From NCBI GenBank assembly GCA_023443925.1, contig JAEZSL010000339.1, positions 1 through 35,374 of the forward strand: a stretch of DNA of 35,374 nt, given 5' to 3'. Under the pieces are notes generated by a model. It was given only the letters and a program-made list of their open reading frames with translations. It ran no database searches and had not been told where the DNA came from. This document shows positions 18,148-25,760 of the stretch, in pieces. The translations under genes were made by a program, and so were the position numbers. The DNA comes from Bacillota bacterium (GTDB lineage: Bacteria; Bacillota_A; Clostridia; Lachnospirales; Lachnospiraceae). The stretch's first letter is position 1. Each line of letters opens with the position of its first letter.

Positions 18148-18207
18148 AACAGTTCCCTGCTATAGGAAATTATTAATTTAACCGGGTTCAGAGAAGAACA
18201 TAAAATT

Positions 18208-18263
18208 ACGGACATTATATTAATCAAAATGAATCTTCGTTTTGTATTTTTGTCCGTTTTTTT
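18208..18263 (+). terminator. Intrinsic terminator after ilvB
   Basis: ACGGACA (18208-18214) pairs with TGTCCGT (18251-18257), followed by TTTTTT. An inner CAAAA/TTTTG pair lengthens the stem. Confidence 0.8.
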
Positions 18264-18277
18264 ATACATATAGGATA

Positions 18278-18306
18278 TTGACTAAAATTTAACCAAGTTT
18301 TATAAT
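18278..18306 (+). promoter_or_regulatory. Near-consensus sigma-A promoter in the serC upstream region
   Basis: TTGACT (18278-18283), exactly 17 nt, TATAAT (18301-18306). It lies right after the ilvB terminator and about 410 nt before serC. It would transcribe a long AT-rich leader that includes a 20-codon ORF. Confidence 0.75.
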
Positions 18307-18345
18307 GTAATTGGTTAAAGCGGTCAAGTGAATTGAATAAGAAGA

Positions 18346-18408
18346 ATGGACATATTGGATTTACTTATGGAGAATGTCTTTTTGTATTATTTCACTTTAC
18401 TGATGTAA
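18346..18408 (+). CDS. 20-residue hydrophobic micro-ORF in the serC leader
   Basis: ATG 18346 to TAA 18406-18408, about 33 nt after the predicted transcription start. The peptide MDILDLLMENVFLYYFTLLM is hydrophobic enough to sit in a membrane. Only a weak purine-rich stretch (AATAAGAAGA) precedes the ATG. It may be a leader peptide, a small membrane peptide, or chance; no homology is claimed. The remaining leader (18409-18690) is AT-rich with no other gene. Confidence 0.25.
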   Translation: MDILDLLMENVFLYYFTLLM

Positions 18409-18716
18409 CATAAAAAAGTAAATATATATTTGGTTTAAGTTTTTATATCTAGTCAATAATAAAATGCAATTTAGAAATGATATGCAAACATGAATGCAAT
18501 TCAAGAATGAAATATTATTCAAGCATAAAATACTATCAAAAAAAACATACAGCGGATAGAATAACATTCCAGAATAAAGGTCATGCATCCAAGTGATTAT
18601 ATTATTGGACAGGAAAAAACTAAAATTCAATTTATAGAAATTAATGTGATTTCATATATAAATGTCAGAGCGTTATAAATGAAGCATTAGTTTACTTATT
18701 AAAGGAGGATATAGAA

Positions 18717-19802
18717 GTGGGAAGAGTTTATAATTTTTCAGCAGGTCCGGCGGTTCTGCCTGAGGAAGTATTAAAAGAAGCAGCAGAAGAGATGTTAGAT
18801 TACAAAGGTACCGGAATGTCTGTTATGGAGATGAGCCATCGATCCAAAGCCTATGAAGCGATCATTAATGATGCAGAACAGGACTTAAGGGATTTAATGA
18901 ACATACCGGACAATTATAAGGTGTTGTTTTTACAGGGCGGTGCATCCCAGCAATTTGCCATGATTCCAATGAACCTGATGAAAAACAAAGTCGCAGACTT
19001 TATTATCACAGGTCAGTGGGCAAAGAAGGCTTACCAGGAAGCAAAAATCTATGGCCAGGCTAATGCCATAGCTTCCTCCGCTGATAAAACCTTTTCCTAT
19101 ATTCCGGATTGTTCTGATCTTCCTGTCAGTGAGGATGCAGATTACGTATATATCTGTGAAAACAATACGATATATGGAACAAAGTTCAAAGAACTTCCTG
19201 ATACCAAGGGTAAAACCTTAGTTGCAGACGTGTCCTCCTGTTTTTTATCTGAACCGGTTGATGTAACAAAATATGGCCTAATATACGGAGGGGTACAAAA
19301 AAATGTCGGTCCTGCCGGTGTCGTTATCGTAATTATCCGAGAGGATCTAATTACGGAAGATACCCTGCCCGGAACCCCTACCATGTTAAAATATAAAATT
19401 CACGCAGATAACCAGTCCTTATATAATACCCCGCCGGCTTACGGAATCTATATCTGCGGCAAGGTATTTAAATGGCTTAAGAAATTAGGCGGTCTGGCTG
19501 CCATGAAAGAGTTGAATGAAAAGAAAGCGGCAGTACTTTATAATTACCTGGACCAGAGTAAATTATTTAAAGGAACCGTAGTAAAAGAAGACCGTTCTTT
19601 GATGAATGTACCTTTTGTAACGGGTAATGAAGAACTGGATGCTAAATTTGTCAAAGAGGCGAAAGCAGCCGGATTTGAAAATTTAAAAGGACATAGGAGC
19701 GTCGGCGGTATGAGGGCAAGTATCTATAATGCCATGCCAATTGAAGGTGTTGAAAAACTGGTAGAATTCATGAAGAAATTCGAAGAAGAAAACACGAAAT
19801 AA
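18717..19802 (+). CDS. serC: Phosphoserine aminotransferase
   Basis: PLP enzyme converting 3-phosphohydroxypyruvate and glutamate to O-phosphoserine, second step of serine synthesis. The start is GTG 18717 behind a strong AAAGGAGG and gives the classic N-terminus MGRVYNFSAGPAVLPEEVL. The PLP-binding lysine is Lys195 in YGGVQKNVGPAG, and HRSKAYEAII and LQGGASQQF are family signatures. Length is 361 residues. serA follows by 37 nt in the same operon. Confidence 0.97.
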   Translation: MGRVYNFSAGPAVLPEEVLKEAAEEMLDYKGTGMSVMEMSHRSKAYEAIINDAEQDLRDLMNIPDNYKVLFLQGGASQQFAMIPMNLMKNKVADFIITGQWAKKAYQEAKIYGQANAIASSADKTFSYIPDCSDLPVSEDADYVYICENNTIYGTKFKELPDTKGKTLVADVSSCFLSEPVDVTKYGLIYGGVQKNVGPAGVVIVIIREDLITEDTLPGTPTMLKYKIHADNQSLYNTPPAYGIYICGKVFKWLKKLGGLAAMKELNEKKAAVLYNYLDQSKLFKGTVVKEDRSLMNVPFVTGNEELDAKFVKEAKAAGFENLKGHRSVGGMRASIYNAMPIEGVEKLVEFMKKFEEENTK

Positions 19803-19839
19803 AGCTGAATATAAAGCTGATATAAAAAGGAGTGTCATT

Positions 19840-21000
19840 ATGGTAAAATATAATTGCCTGAATCCCATTGCACCCATCGGACTTGATTTATTTACGGAAG
19901 AGTATCAGAAGGTAGATGCAATAGAGGAAGCGGATTCCGTACTGGTAAGGAGTGCTTCCATGCTGGATATGGAACTGCCGGATAATTTAAAAGCAGTTGC
20001 CAGAGCCGGAGCCGGTGTAAATAATATACCCATTGAGAAATGTGCTGAAAAAGGAATTGTTGTATTTAACACCCCCGGAGCCAATGCCAATGGTGTTAAG
20101 GAACTGGTAATTGCAGGTTTAATGCTGGCTTCCCGTAATATAATAGGCGGTATTAACTGGGTACAGTCCGTTAAAGATGATGAAAATGTAGCTAAATTAG
20201 TAGAAAAAGGCAAAGCTAAATTTGCGGGTAAAGAAATAGAAGGTAAAAAGTTGGGTGTTATCGGGCTGGGTGCCATCGGTGTACTGGTAGCTAATGCCGC
20301 GAAAAGGCTGGGCATGGAAGTCTATGGCTGTGATCCTTATATTTCAGTAAAGCACGCCTGGAATTTATCCAGGGATATCGTTTATGTAAAGACCAAAGAG
20401 GAGATATACCGGACCTGCGATTATATTACCGTGCATGTGCCTCTATTAGAGGAAACCAGGAAAATGATTAATAAAGAAACCATTGCCATGATGAAAGACG
20501 GTGTTATTATCCTTAACTTTGCCAGGGATCTGCTGGTGAATGACGATGATATGGCAGAAGCCTTAACATCTGGTAAAGTTGCTTCTTATGTTACGGATTT
20601 CCCCAATGCCAAGACAGCAGGTATGGAAGGTGCCATTGCCATTCCTCATCTGGGGGCTTCTACGGAAGAATCGGAAGATAACTGCGCTGTTATGGCGGTT
20701 AAAGAAATTATGGAATATATGGAATACGGTACGATCAAAAATTCCGTCAACTATCCGGACTGTGATGCGGGATTCTGGGTATCCGGAAAACGTATTACCA
20801 TTAACCATAAGAACATACCTAACATGTTAACCCAGTTTACCGGATTATTTTCTGTGGAGAACATTAACATATCCAACATGATTAATAAAAGCCGCGGGGA
20901 TTATGCTTATACCGTACTTGATATTGAAGGCGACGTATCGGAAGCCGCTGCTCGTAAGTTGAATGAAATCGATGGAGTTTTAAAGGTAAGAATTCTTTAA
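19840..21000 (+). CDS. serA: D-3-phosphoglycerate dehydrogenase (ACT domain form)
   Basis: NAD-dependent oxidation of 3-phosphoglycerate, first step of serine synthesis. The Rossmann motif GLGAIG lies at residues 142-147, the catalytic Arg229 is in NFARDLLVND, and His270 is in IPHLGASTEES. A C-terminal ACT domain (about residues 316-386, NMLTQFTGLFSVENINISNM...) is the usual site for serine feedback. Length is 386 residues. A clear ribosome site AAAAGGAG precedes the ATG. A strong terminator follows at 21098. Confidence 0.96.
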   Translation: MVKYNCLNPIAPIGLDLFTEEYQKVDAIEEADSVLVRSASMLDMELPDNLKAVARAGAGVNNIPIEKCAEKGIVVFNTPGANANGVKELVIAGLMLASRNIIGGINWVQSVKDDENVAKLVEKGKAKFAGKEIEGKKLGVIGLGAIGVLVANAAKRLGMEVYGCDPYISVKHAWNLSRDIVYVKTKEEIYRTCDYITVHVPLLEETRKMINKETIAMMKDGVIILNFARDLLVNDDDMAEALTSGKVASYVTDFPNAKTAGMEGAIAIPHLGASTEESEDNCAVMAVKEIMEYMEYGTIKNSVNYPDCDAGFWVSGKRITINHKNIPNMLTQFTGLFSVENINISNMINKSRGDYAYTVLDIEGDVSEAAARKLNEIDGVLKVRIL

Positions 21001-21097
21001 ATATAATTCGAGTATTAAAAGGTCGGCTGTAAAATTGATACGCCTCTTCAAGGTTAATTACATTATGATAAACAGTTATATGGCCGGATACTGTAAT

Positions 21098-21139
21098 AAA
21101 AAAATGGTGCACACGATAACAAGTGTTCACCATTTTTTA
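21098..21139 (+). terminator. Intrinsic terminator after serA
   Basis: AAAAAATGGTG pairs with CACCATTTTTT, with inner ACAC/GTGT pairs lengthening the stem. It ends in a run of T on the plus strand and would also work in reverse. Confidence 0.88.
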
Positions 21140-21166
21140 TTGACTCTATCAACAGACAGTATTAGT

Positions 21167-21196
21167 TTGACGTTTAAAAGAATGATATTGTATTAT
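21167..21196 (+). promoter_or_regulatory. Possible promoter for the RCC1-repeat gene
   Basis: TTGACG (21167-21172), 18-nt spacer, TATTAT (21191-21196). It leaves a leader of nearly 190 nt before the start codon at 21391. Confidence 0.4.
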
Positions 21197-21390
21197 TTAA
21201 GAGTAAAGTATTTACAATCAATTATATTTAGTAATATACAAATAGAGGCTAATCGATCATCAGGTACCGGCTATACGCCTCCCGACTTTAAAAAACCTTC
21301 AAAACAGAATAATTGTTATATACAGGATTATCACTCAAATCCTTTATAAGAAACGGATTCTGACAGGATAAAAGATTTCGAGGTGGAAGA

Positions 21391-21826
21391 ATGACGAATA
21401 ATATTGACAGTAAATCTATAACTATCCCTCTAAAAACCATAGCGGCAGGAAGGCGCCATACGGTTGTGCTGAAATCGGACGGAACCTTGATGACTGCAGG
21501 CGATAATAAAAATGGTCAATGTTGGGTAAGCAGCTGGAGTAATATTGTGGAGGTCGGAGCCTGTAATGTTCATATGGCAGCAAACACGGGTAATTCTCAT
21601 ACAATCGGTCTTAAATCCGATGGTACTGTGTTGGCGGTAGGTTGGAATGAACATGGTCAATGCAATGTAAATAACTGGCGAGATATTGTTGCGGTCGCAG
21701 CAGGCTGTGCTCATACCCTTGGTCTTAAGTCTGACGGCAGGCTGGTGGTGGTGGGGGATAATGCATAAGGTCAATGCAATGTAAGTGACTGGCACAGTAT
21801 CCGGCTGTCTGGCACATATAATTTTA
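21391..21826 (+). pseudogene. RCC1-repeat protein gene, broken by a stop codon and an insertion sequence
   Basis: Begins at ATG 21391 after GAGGTGG. The product shows RCC1-type repeats with period about 40: AAGRRHTVVLKSDGTLMTAGDN, then GNSHTIGLKSDGTVLAVGWNEHGQCNV, then GCAHTLGLKSDGRLVVVGDN. A TAA at 21766-21768 stops it after 125 residues, where a Tyr codon would be expected. The frame continues as GQCNVSDWHSIRLSGTYNF to 21826, where the IS1595 element enters. Joining across the element (one target copy removed) gives ILK and a stop at 23744-23746. Such repeats form beta-propeller blades; four or fewer blades suggest it was already a partial copy or acted as an oligomer. Function unknown. Confidence 0.85.
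21819..21826. repeat. 8-bp target-site duplication, left copy
   Basis: TAATTTTA immediately before the left inverted repeat; the identical right copy is at 23728-23735. Removing the element and one copy restores the reading frame of the interrupted RCC1-repeat gene. Confidence 0.93.
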
Positions 21827-21866
21827 GGCTCTGTCACAACATACTGTTGATAAATAGAACAATTGT

Positions 21867-21895
21867 TTGCTATATCTCATGATATAGGGTATAAT
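21867..21895 (+). promoter_or_regulatory. Transposase promoter with an inverted repeat in its spacer
   Basis: TTGCTA (21867-21872), 17-nt spacer, TATAAT (21890-21895). The perfect inverted repeat CTATATC-TCAT-GATATAG spans 21870-21887, filling the spacer, and could be a repressor site. Confidence 0.65.
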
Positions 21896-21925
21896 ATACC
21901 TATAAATCAAGAGAGGGAACATTCT

Positions 21926-22987
21926 ATGCCAGATATTAAAGATATATTTACTCTTTATACGCAACTTTCACCGAGGGAACAGAAGAAACTATATTCTATG
22001 ATTTCGTATCAACAATCCATAGATGATGATTATGAACAATTTATCAAAGACGAACGCTTTACATCTGGTTTCGTATGCCCCCATTGTGGATGTATAGACC
22101 ATATTACAAGAAATGGTCATATAATAAAGACAGACAAAGACGGAAATAAGACAATCAATAAACAGCGTTACCTTTGCAAGAACTGTGGAAAATCTTTTGT
22201 TGTATCATCCAATTCAGTTGCGTCAGGCACACGCAAGAGTCTTGGTATTTGGGAAGCATTCGCAAAATGTATGATGAATGGATTTTCAGTTCGTAAGTCA
22301 GCACAAATATGTGGTATTCATCGTAATACAGCATTTGCATGGAGACATAAGCTCCTGGATGGCTTACAACAACTTGCAGAGCAAACAAAACTGGACGGTA
22401 TTATTGAGGCAGACGAAACATTTTTCCGAGTATCGTTTAAAGGAAACCATAAAAAGAGTACCTTCAAAATGCCAAGAGAATCCCGTAAACGTGGTAGTTC
22501 TGCCCATAAAAGGGGATTATCTTTAGAACAGGTATGCGTTCCTTGTGCCATTGACAGAAAAGGTCATTCTTACGCTGAAATAGCCACGTTAGGCAGAGTG
22601 GCAACTAAGAACCTTCACGCTGTATATGACGGGAAAATATGTCAAGAGTCAACACTCTGCACAGATAAAATGAACTCTTATGTCAGATTTGCCAAAAGCA
22701 AGAATATCCAACTGATACAGCTAAAATCGGGTAAAGAGAAAAGAGGCATTTACAACATACAGAAAATCAACAACTACCATTCAAAGCTTAAGAAGTTTAT
22801 GACTACCTTTAATGGCGTATCAACAAAATACCTCAATAACTACCTTGTTTGGCACACATGGTTTGATATGAAAGGTCATACTCAGCTTGAAAAAGCTGAC
22901 CTCTTCTTGGCAAAAGTAGTTGCAGTTGCAATGTCTGTCAAGCACAGAAAATTATCGAGTCGTCCTGCAATACCGTTAATTGCTTAG
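21926..22987 (+). CDS. IS1595-family transposase (ISXO2-like)
   Basis: DDE-type transposase of 353 residues. An N-terminal zinc ribbon uses Cys51/Cys54 (CPHCGC) and Cys84/Cys87 (CKNCGK). A helix-turn-helix-like segment follows (FSVRKSAQICGIHRNTAFAWRH in two parts, residues 120-141). The catalytic domain has Asp163 in IEADETFF, Asp247 in CTDKMNSY and the Asn282-Asn283/His285 region NNYHSKLKK, matching the DDN-type site of the family. ATG 21926 follows GAGAGGGA; an open frame extends upstream but crosses the promoter. No frameshift is present, so the enzyme is probably active. Confidence 0.94.
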   Translation: MPDIKDIFTLYTQLSPREQKKLYSMISYQQSIDDDYEQFIKDERFTSGFVCPHCGCIDHITRNGHIIKTDKDGNKTINKQRYLCKNCGKSFVVSSNSVASGTRKSLGIWEAFAKCMMNGFSVRKSAQICGIHRNTAFAWRHKLLDGLQQLAEQTKLDGIIEADETFFRVSFKGNHKKSTFKMPRESRKRGSSAHKRGLSLEQVCVPCAIDRKGHSYAEIATLGRVATKNLHAVYDGKICQESTLCTDKMNSYVRFAKSKNIQLIQLKSGKEKRGIYNIQKINNYHSKLKKFMTTFNGVSTKYLNNYLVWHTWFDMKGHTQLEKADLFLAKVVAVAMSVKHRKLSSRPAIPLIA

Positions 22988-23144
22988 GTTTCAGGAACTA
23001 CTAAGAAATCAGCACTAACAGAATAATTATTTGTAATGGTAAAATTATCATATTTGTTGTAGTATGTATTTAAGATAACGATTCGTGTTTGTTTACTATT
23101 GTGAAATGTTGATTGTTTATATTTTGAACAGGAGAAAACGACTT

Positions 23145-23588
23145 ATGATATTTGAACCTATGCAAAAGGAACATTTAACAGAACTTGCAAAAATGTATGT
23201 TGAAGCTTTTAATGCACCACCTTGGAATGATAAGTGGACAATTGATACCGTAACTAAACGTTTACTTCAGATGATGCATTGTGAAGGTTTTTCTGGTCTG
23301 GTTTGTTTAAAAGAAAACTTGATTTGTGGTATGATTTTGGGAAATTCAGAGCCTTTTTTTGATTGTACACATTTCAATATTAAAGAATTTTGTGTTCGAT
23401 TAAATTTAAGAGGTTCAGGTATTGGAACTGAATTATTAAATGAATTTGAAAAGCTTTTATTAGAGCAAGGTTTTGATGAAACTTATCTATTCACTTCTCG
23501 TATGGATGAAACAGAGAAATATTATCAGAAACGTGGGTACAGTAGTTGGAATAACATGGTCATGATGGGCAAATCACTCCACGAATAG
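23145..23588 (+). CDS. GNAT-family N-acetyltransferase, passenger of the IS1595 element
   Basis: Acetyl-CoA-dependent acetyltransferase of 147 residues, starting at ATG 23145 behind AGGAGA; the frame is open back to GTG 23085 without support. The acetyl-CoA pyrophosphate loop is RGSGIG (residues 89-94), followed by helix GTELLNEFEKLLLEQG and the C-terminal EKYYQKRGY segment typical of GNATs. The N-terminus (YVEAFNAPPWNDKW) resembles that of GNATs sometimes annotated as aminoglycoside 6'-acetyltransferase-like, but the substrate cannot be told. It is carried within the mobile element, outside the transposase, so it moves with it. Confidence 0.88.
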   Translation: MIFEPMQKEHLTELAKMYVEAFNAPPWNDKWTIDTVTKRLLQMMHCEGFSGLVCLKENLICGMILGNSEPFFDCTHFNIKEFCVRLNLRGSGIGTELLNEFEKLLLEQGFDETYLFTSRMDETEKYYQKRGYSSWNNMVMMGKSLHE

Positions 23589-23660
23589 TTTAAACATTAA
23601 GTGAAGGAGTTGTGTGATACGCAATTTTTCTATAATGCGAACTAAATGAAAGAGTCAATC

Positions 23661-23687
23661 GAGCAGAGCAAAATTTACGCTCTGCTC
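23661..23687. terminator. Hairpin near the right end of the IS element
   Basis: GAGCAGAGC (23661-23669) pairs perfectly with GCTCTGCTC (23679-23687). It lies between the passenger gene and the right inverted repeat. No T-tract follows, so it may stabilise the transcript end or limit read-through rather than act as a classic terminator. Confidence 0.4.
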
Positions 23688-23833
23688 AAAATTATACTGA
23701 ATATCAACAATATGTTGTGACAGAGCCTAATTTTATTTTGAAATAAATCTAAACCAGTTTGAGTAAAAGTATAATGACTTTGCTGGTGATTAAATGAATG
23801 TTTCAAATGAGACAAACAACGAGGTGAAAGAAT

Positions 23834-24199
23834 ATGGAGAAATATGAAAAGGATGAATTAGCAGATGCATTACAAGTTGTAATGTCTACTATTAGTAAAT
23901 GTGAGAAGATGCAGCCCAAATTTGCGGAGGGGACTTCTCAGGCAACCCTTCTTAAGAACAGAATTAAGGCGATGTATATCTCAAGAGCGCTAATTACGGA
24001 GGATTGTGAGATTAAACGATATTCAAAGGAAGAATTGATGAATGCGCTTAAACCAGTGGAATCTGTGATAAGCAAATGTGAAACCGGTCAAAGAAAATAT
24101 GAGGTGGATGCACCGTTATATAGGCGTTTTCAGAAGATTATTGAAGCAATGAATATTTCAAAAAGCTTAATAATTAATGAAATTAATAAAAGAGGTTAA
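23834..24199 (+). CDS. Uncharacterised 121-residue protein made of two tandem repeats
   Basis: Family not recognised. The protein is two gap-free copies of a unit offset by exactly 59 residues: residues 4-54 and 63-113. Shared features are Y-x-K-x-E-L-x-x-A-L, then V-x-S-x-I-S-K-C-E, Q-x-K, and A-M-x-I-S-x-x-L-I; about half of the aligned positions are identical. Each copy has one Cys in SKCE (Cys23 and Cys82), which could form a site or disulfide between repeats. It looks mainly alpha-helical and soluble, with no signal or membrane segment. GAGGTGAAAG precedes the ATG. It lies directly beyond the IS insertion, in an accessory stretch. Confidence 0.8.
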   Translation: MEKYEKDELADALQVVMSTISKCEKMQPKFAEGTSQATLLKNRIKAMYISRALITEDCEIKRYSKEELMNALKPVESVISKCETGQRKYEVDAPLYRRFQKIIEAMNISKSLIINEINKRG

Positions 24200-24326
24200 T
24201 TTGTGGTTTTTTTACGGATTTTTATGAGTTTAGTATGTGAAAACGAATGAAGGTACCCATTTTATAGATTTTTTATAATTCGTAAATAGTTTCTTTATTG
24301 ACAAAGGAAGTATAACTATAATATCA

Positions 24327-24354
24327 TGGTACTATAAAAACTAGAATAGTACCA
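24327..24354. promoter_or_regulatory. Probable TetR-type operator upstream of the regulator gene
   Basis: Perfect 9-bp inverted repeat TGGTACTAT (24327-24335) and ATAGTACCA (24346-24354) with a 10-nt centre. A TTGACA (24298-24303) and a TATAAT or TAATAT (from 24317 or 24319) lie just upstream, with a short 13-15 nt spacer. The repeat covers the expected transcription start, fitting autorepression. Confidence 0.6.
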
Positions 24355-24380
24355 ATGAATAAAGGGGTTTAAGTAACTAT

Positions 24381-24941
24381 ATGGAAAAGAAAATATATTT
24401 AAAAGTATTAAAACTTTTTGAGATTAAAGGAACACATTTTACAACAGAGGATCTGGCGAAAGAGCTTGGAACCAGTAAAAGAAGCATTTATACGTACTTT
24501 AAAAGTAAAGAGGATATGATTGAAAAGACGATAAATTTTGTTTTTTCTGATATGTCACAAATGGATTATGACCTCATGGAAAACAAGGAGTTATCACTAA
24601 TTGATAAAATTAAAAGTAGTATTATAACAATACCGGATGCCTATAACATAGGAGCGATTATACAACACGCAGATGATCTTGAACGATATTATCCTGAGTT
24701 GTGGAAAAAGGCAAATGAATATCTGGACACTATCTGGGATACTTTAATTAGCCTGGTTAACCGGGGAATAAAGGAGGGAGAGCTGGAAGAAATTGATACG
24801 AATATATTAAAATTAATTTTAAGGGAATCATTAAAAAAACTATTGGATTACCGCTATATGGTAAGTAATAATTGCAGCTTTGAGTCGGGTATAAAGGCTA
24901 TAAATCAAATAATCTTATACGGAATCATCAAGAGAGATTAA
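24381..24941 (+). CDS. TetR/AcrR-family transcriptional regulator
   Basis: 186-residue regulator with an N-terminal helix-turn-helix (TEDLAKELGTSKRSIYTYFKS within residues 20-46, matching the TetR signature with the YTYF motif) and a helical ligand-binding domain for an unknown inducer. AAAGGGG lies upstream of ATG 24381, and a perfect inverted repeat in the promoter suggests self-repression. The next gene on the strand, a GNAT acetyltransferase after 134 nt, is the most likely other target. Confidence 0.92.
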   Translation: MEKKIYLKVLKLFEIKGTHFTTEDLAKELGTSKRSIYTYFKSKEDMIEKTINFVFSDMSQMDYDLMENKELSLIDKIKSSIITIPDAYNIGAIIQHADDLERYYPELWKKANEYLDTIWDTLISLVNRGIKEGELEEIDTNILKLILRESLKKLLDYRYMVSNNCSFESGIKAINQIILYGIIKRD

Positions 24942-25075
24942 TTCCAGCTTAACAGTACTCATACAATTATGTATGAAATAATGAGCCTATAAAGGAATAA
25001 GCAATGTTTACTGGCTTTTATTAGAGGAATTAAAGATAATTTATATTGTAACAATGCTAAATGGAGGGAATAAAG

Positions 25076-25711
25076 ATGGTCGATCAAAATAATATAATTA
25101 TTACAAATATAATTAAAGAAGAACATAAGGATACCGTAGCAAGATTGTATTTTGAAGCATTTAAATTAAAATTCAATCATTTATGGCTCTTTACCAAGAA
25201 GGAAGATAAAGCAGTAATCGTACTAAAAAAGAGTATAACTTTTAAAGAAGGATTGTACGCTGTCAGCAATAACGAAGTACTCGGGTTTGTCGGTCTCGAA
25301 AAAGGTAATGGATATTATGCGCCATTATCCTTAGCAGGATTTAATGAAGCCTTTGGTATCTTCGGCGCAGCCTGGAGATTTGCCGCCTATGGAATATACC
25401 GGTTGTTCCATGGCCAGTCTAAAAAAGATGAGGTGCACATAGATCCGATTGTAGTTTCCAGTGAAGCAAGAGGAATGGGAATTGGAACCAAGCTGTTGGA
25501 AGCTGTATTTGATTTGGCAAAAAGATTAAAAAAGAAAAAGGTTATTTTAGAAGTAGTGGATACCAATCCAATGGCAAAAAAGCTTTATGAAAAAGTAGGA
25601 TTTCGAGAAGTAAAAGCGGAAGAATTAGCTTTTCTAACCAAAAAGGCAGGATTTAAAAGGGTGATTCATATGGAAAAGGTAATATCATTGAAAAAACATC
25701 ATTCTTCCTGA
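25076..25711 (+). CDS. GNAT-family N-acetyltransferase
   Basis: Acetyltransferase of 211 residues from ATG 25076 (MVDQNNII), preceded by GGAGGG at 25063-25068; the ATG at 25061 overlaps that ribosome site and is unlikely. Motif A is SSEARGMGIGTKLLEAV (RGMGIG at 132-137), followed by VILEVVDTNPMAKKLYEKVGF, typical of the family. An internal segment (residues 83-112, rich in Gly, Ala and aromatic residues) is longer than in minimal GNATs. Substrate unknown. It is a different subtype from the IS passenger GNAT. Confidence 0.88.
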   Translation: MVDQNNIIITNIIKEEHKDTVARLYFEAFKLKFNHLWLFTKKEDKAVIVLKKSITFKEGLYAVSNNEVLGFVGLEKGNGYYAPLSLAGFNEAFGIFGAAWRFAAYGIYRLFHGQSKKDEVHIDPIVVSSEARGMGIGTKLLEAVFDLAKRLKKKKVILEVVDTNPMAKKLYEKVGFREVKAEELAFLTKKAGFKRVIHMEKVISLKKHHSS

Positions 25712-25731
25712 GGATGAAATAGCGTATTTGC

Positions 25732-25760
25732 CGGACTTCGAATTCTTTAAATCAAGTCCG
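25732..25760. terminator. Weak hairpin between convergent genes
   Basis: CGGACTT (25732-25738) and AAGTCCG (25754-25760). The right arm lies in the last codons of the YibE/F gene. T-richness is modest on both sides, so termination is only possible. Confidence 0.35.

Larger units (their letters stand above)
21827..23727 (+). mobile_element. Complete IS1595-family element with passenger gene (1,901 bp)
   Basis: The ends are 26-bp inverted repeats (21827-21852 and 23702-23727) beginning GGCTCTGTCACAACATA with one mismatch. The flanks carry an exact 8-bp target duplication, TAATTTTA, at 21819-21826 and 23728-23735; 8-bp duplications are the family norm. Inside are a transposase with zinc ribbon and ISXO2-like catalytic domain, and a GNAT acetyltransferase gene downstream on the same strand. 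Passenger-bearing members of the family are known as transporter IS (for example tISCpe8 with a lincomycin-resistance gene). Ends, duplication and transposase frame are all intact, suggesting a recent insertion. Confidence 0.95.

Noticed and set aside
21035..21349. Open frame of 104 codons after serA
   Set aside because: It starts before and runs through the serA terminator hairpin, has no ribosome site, and its product has no domain character.
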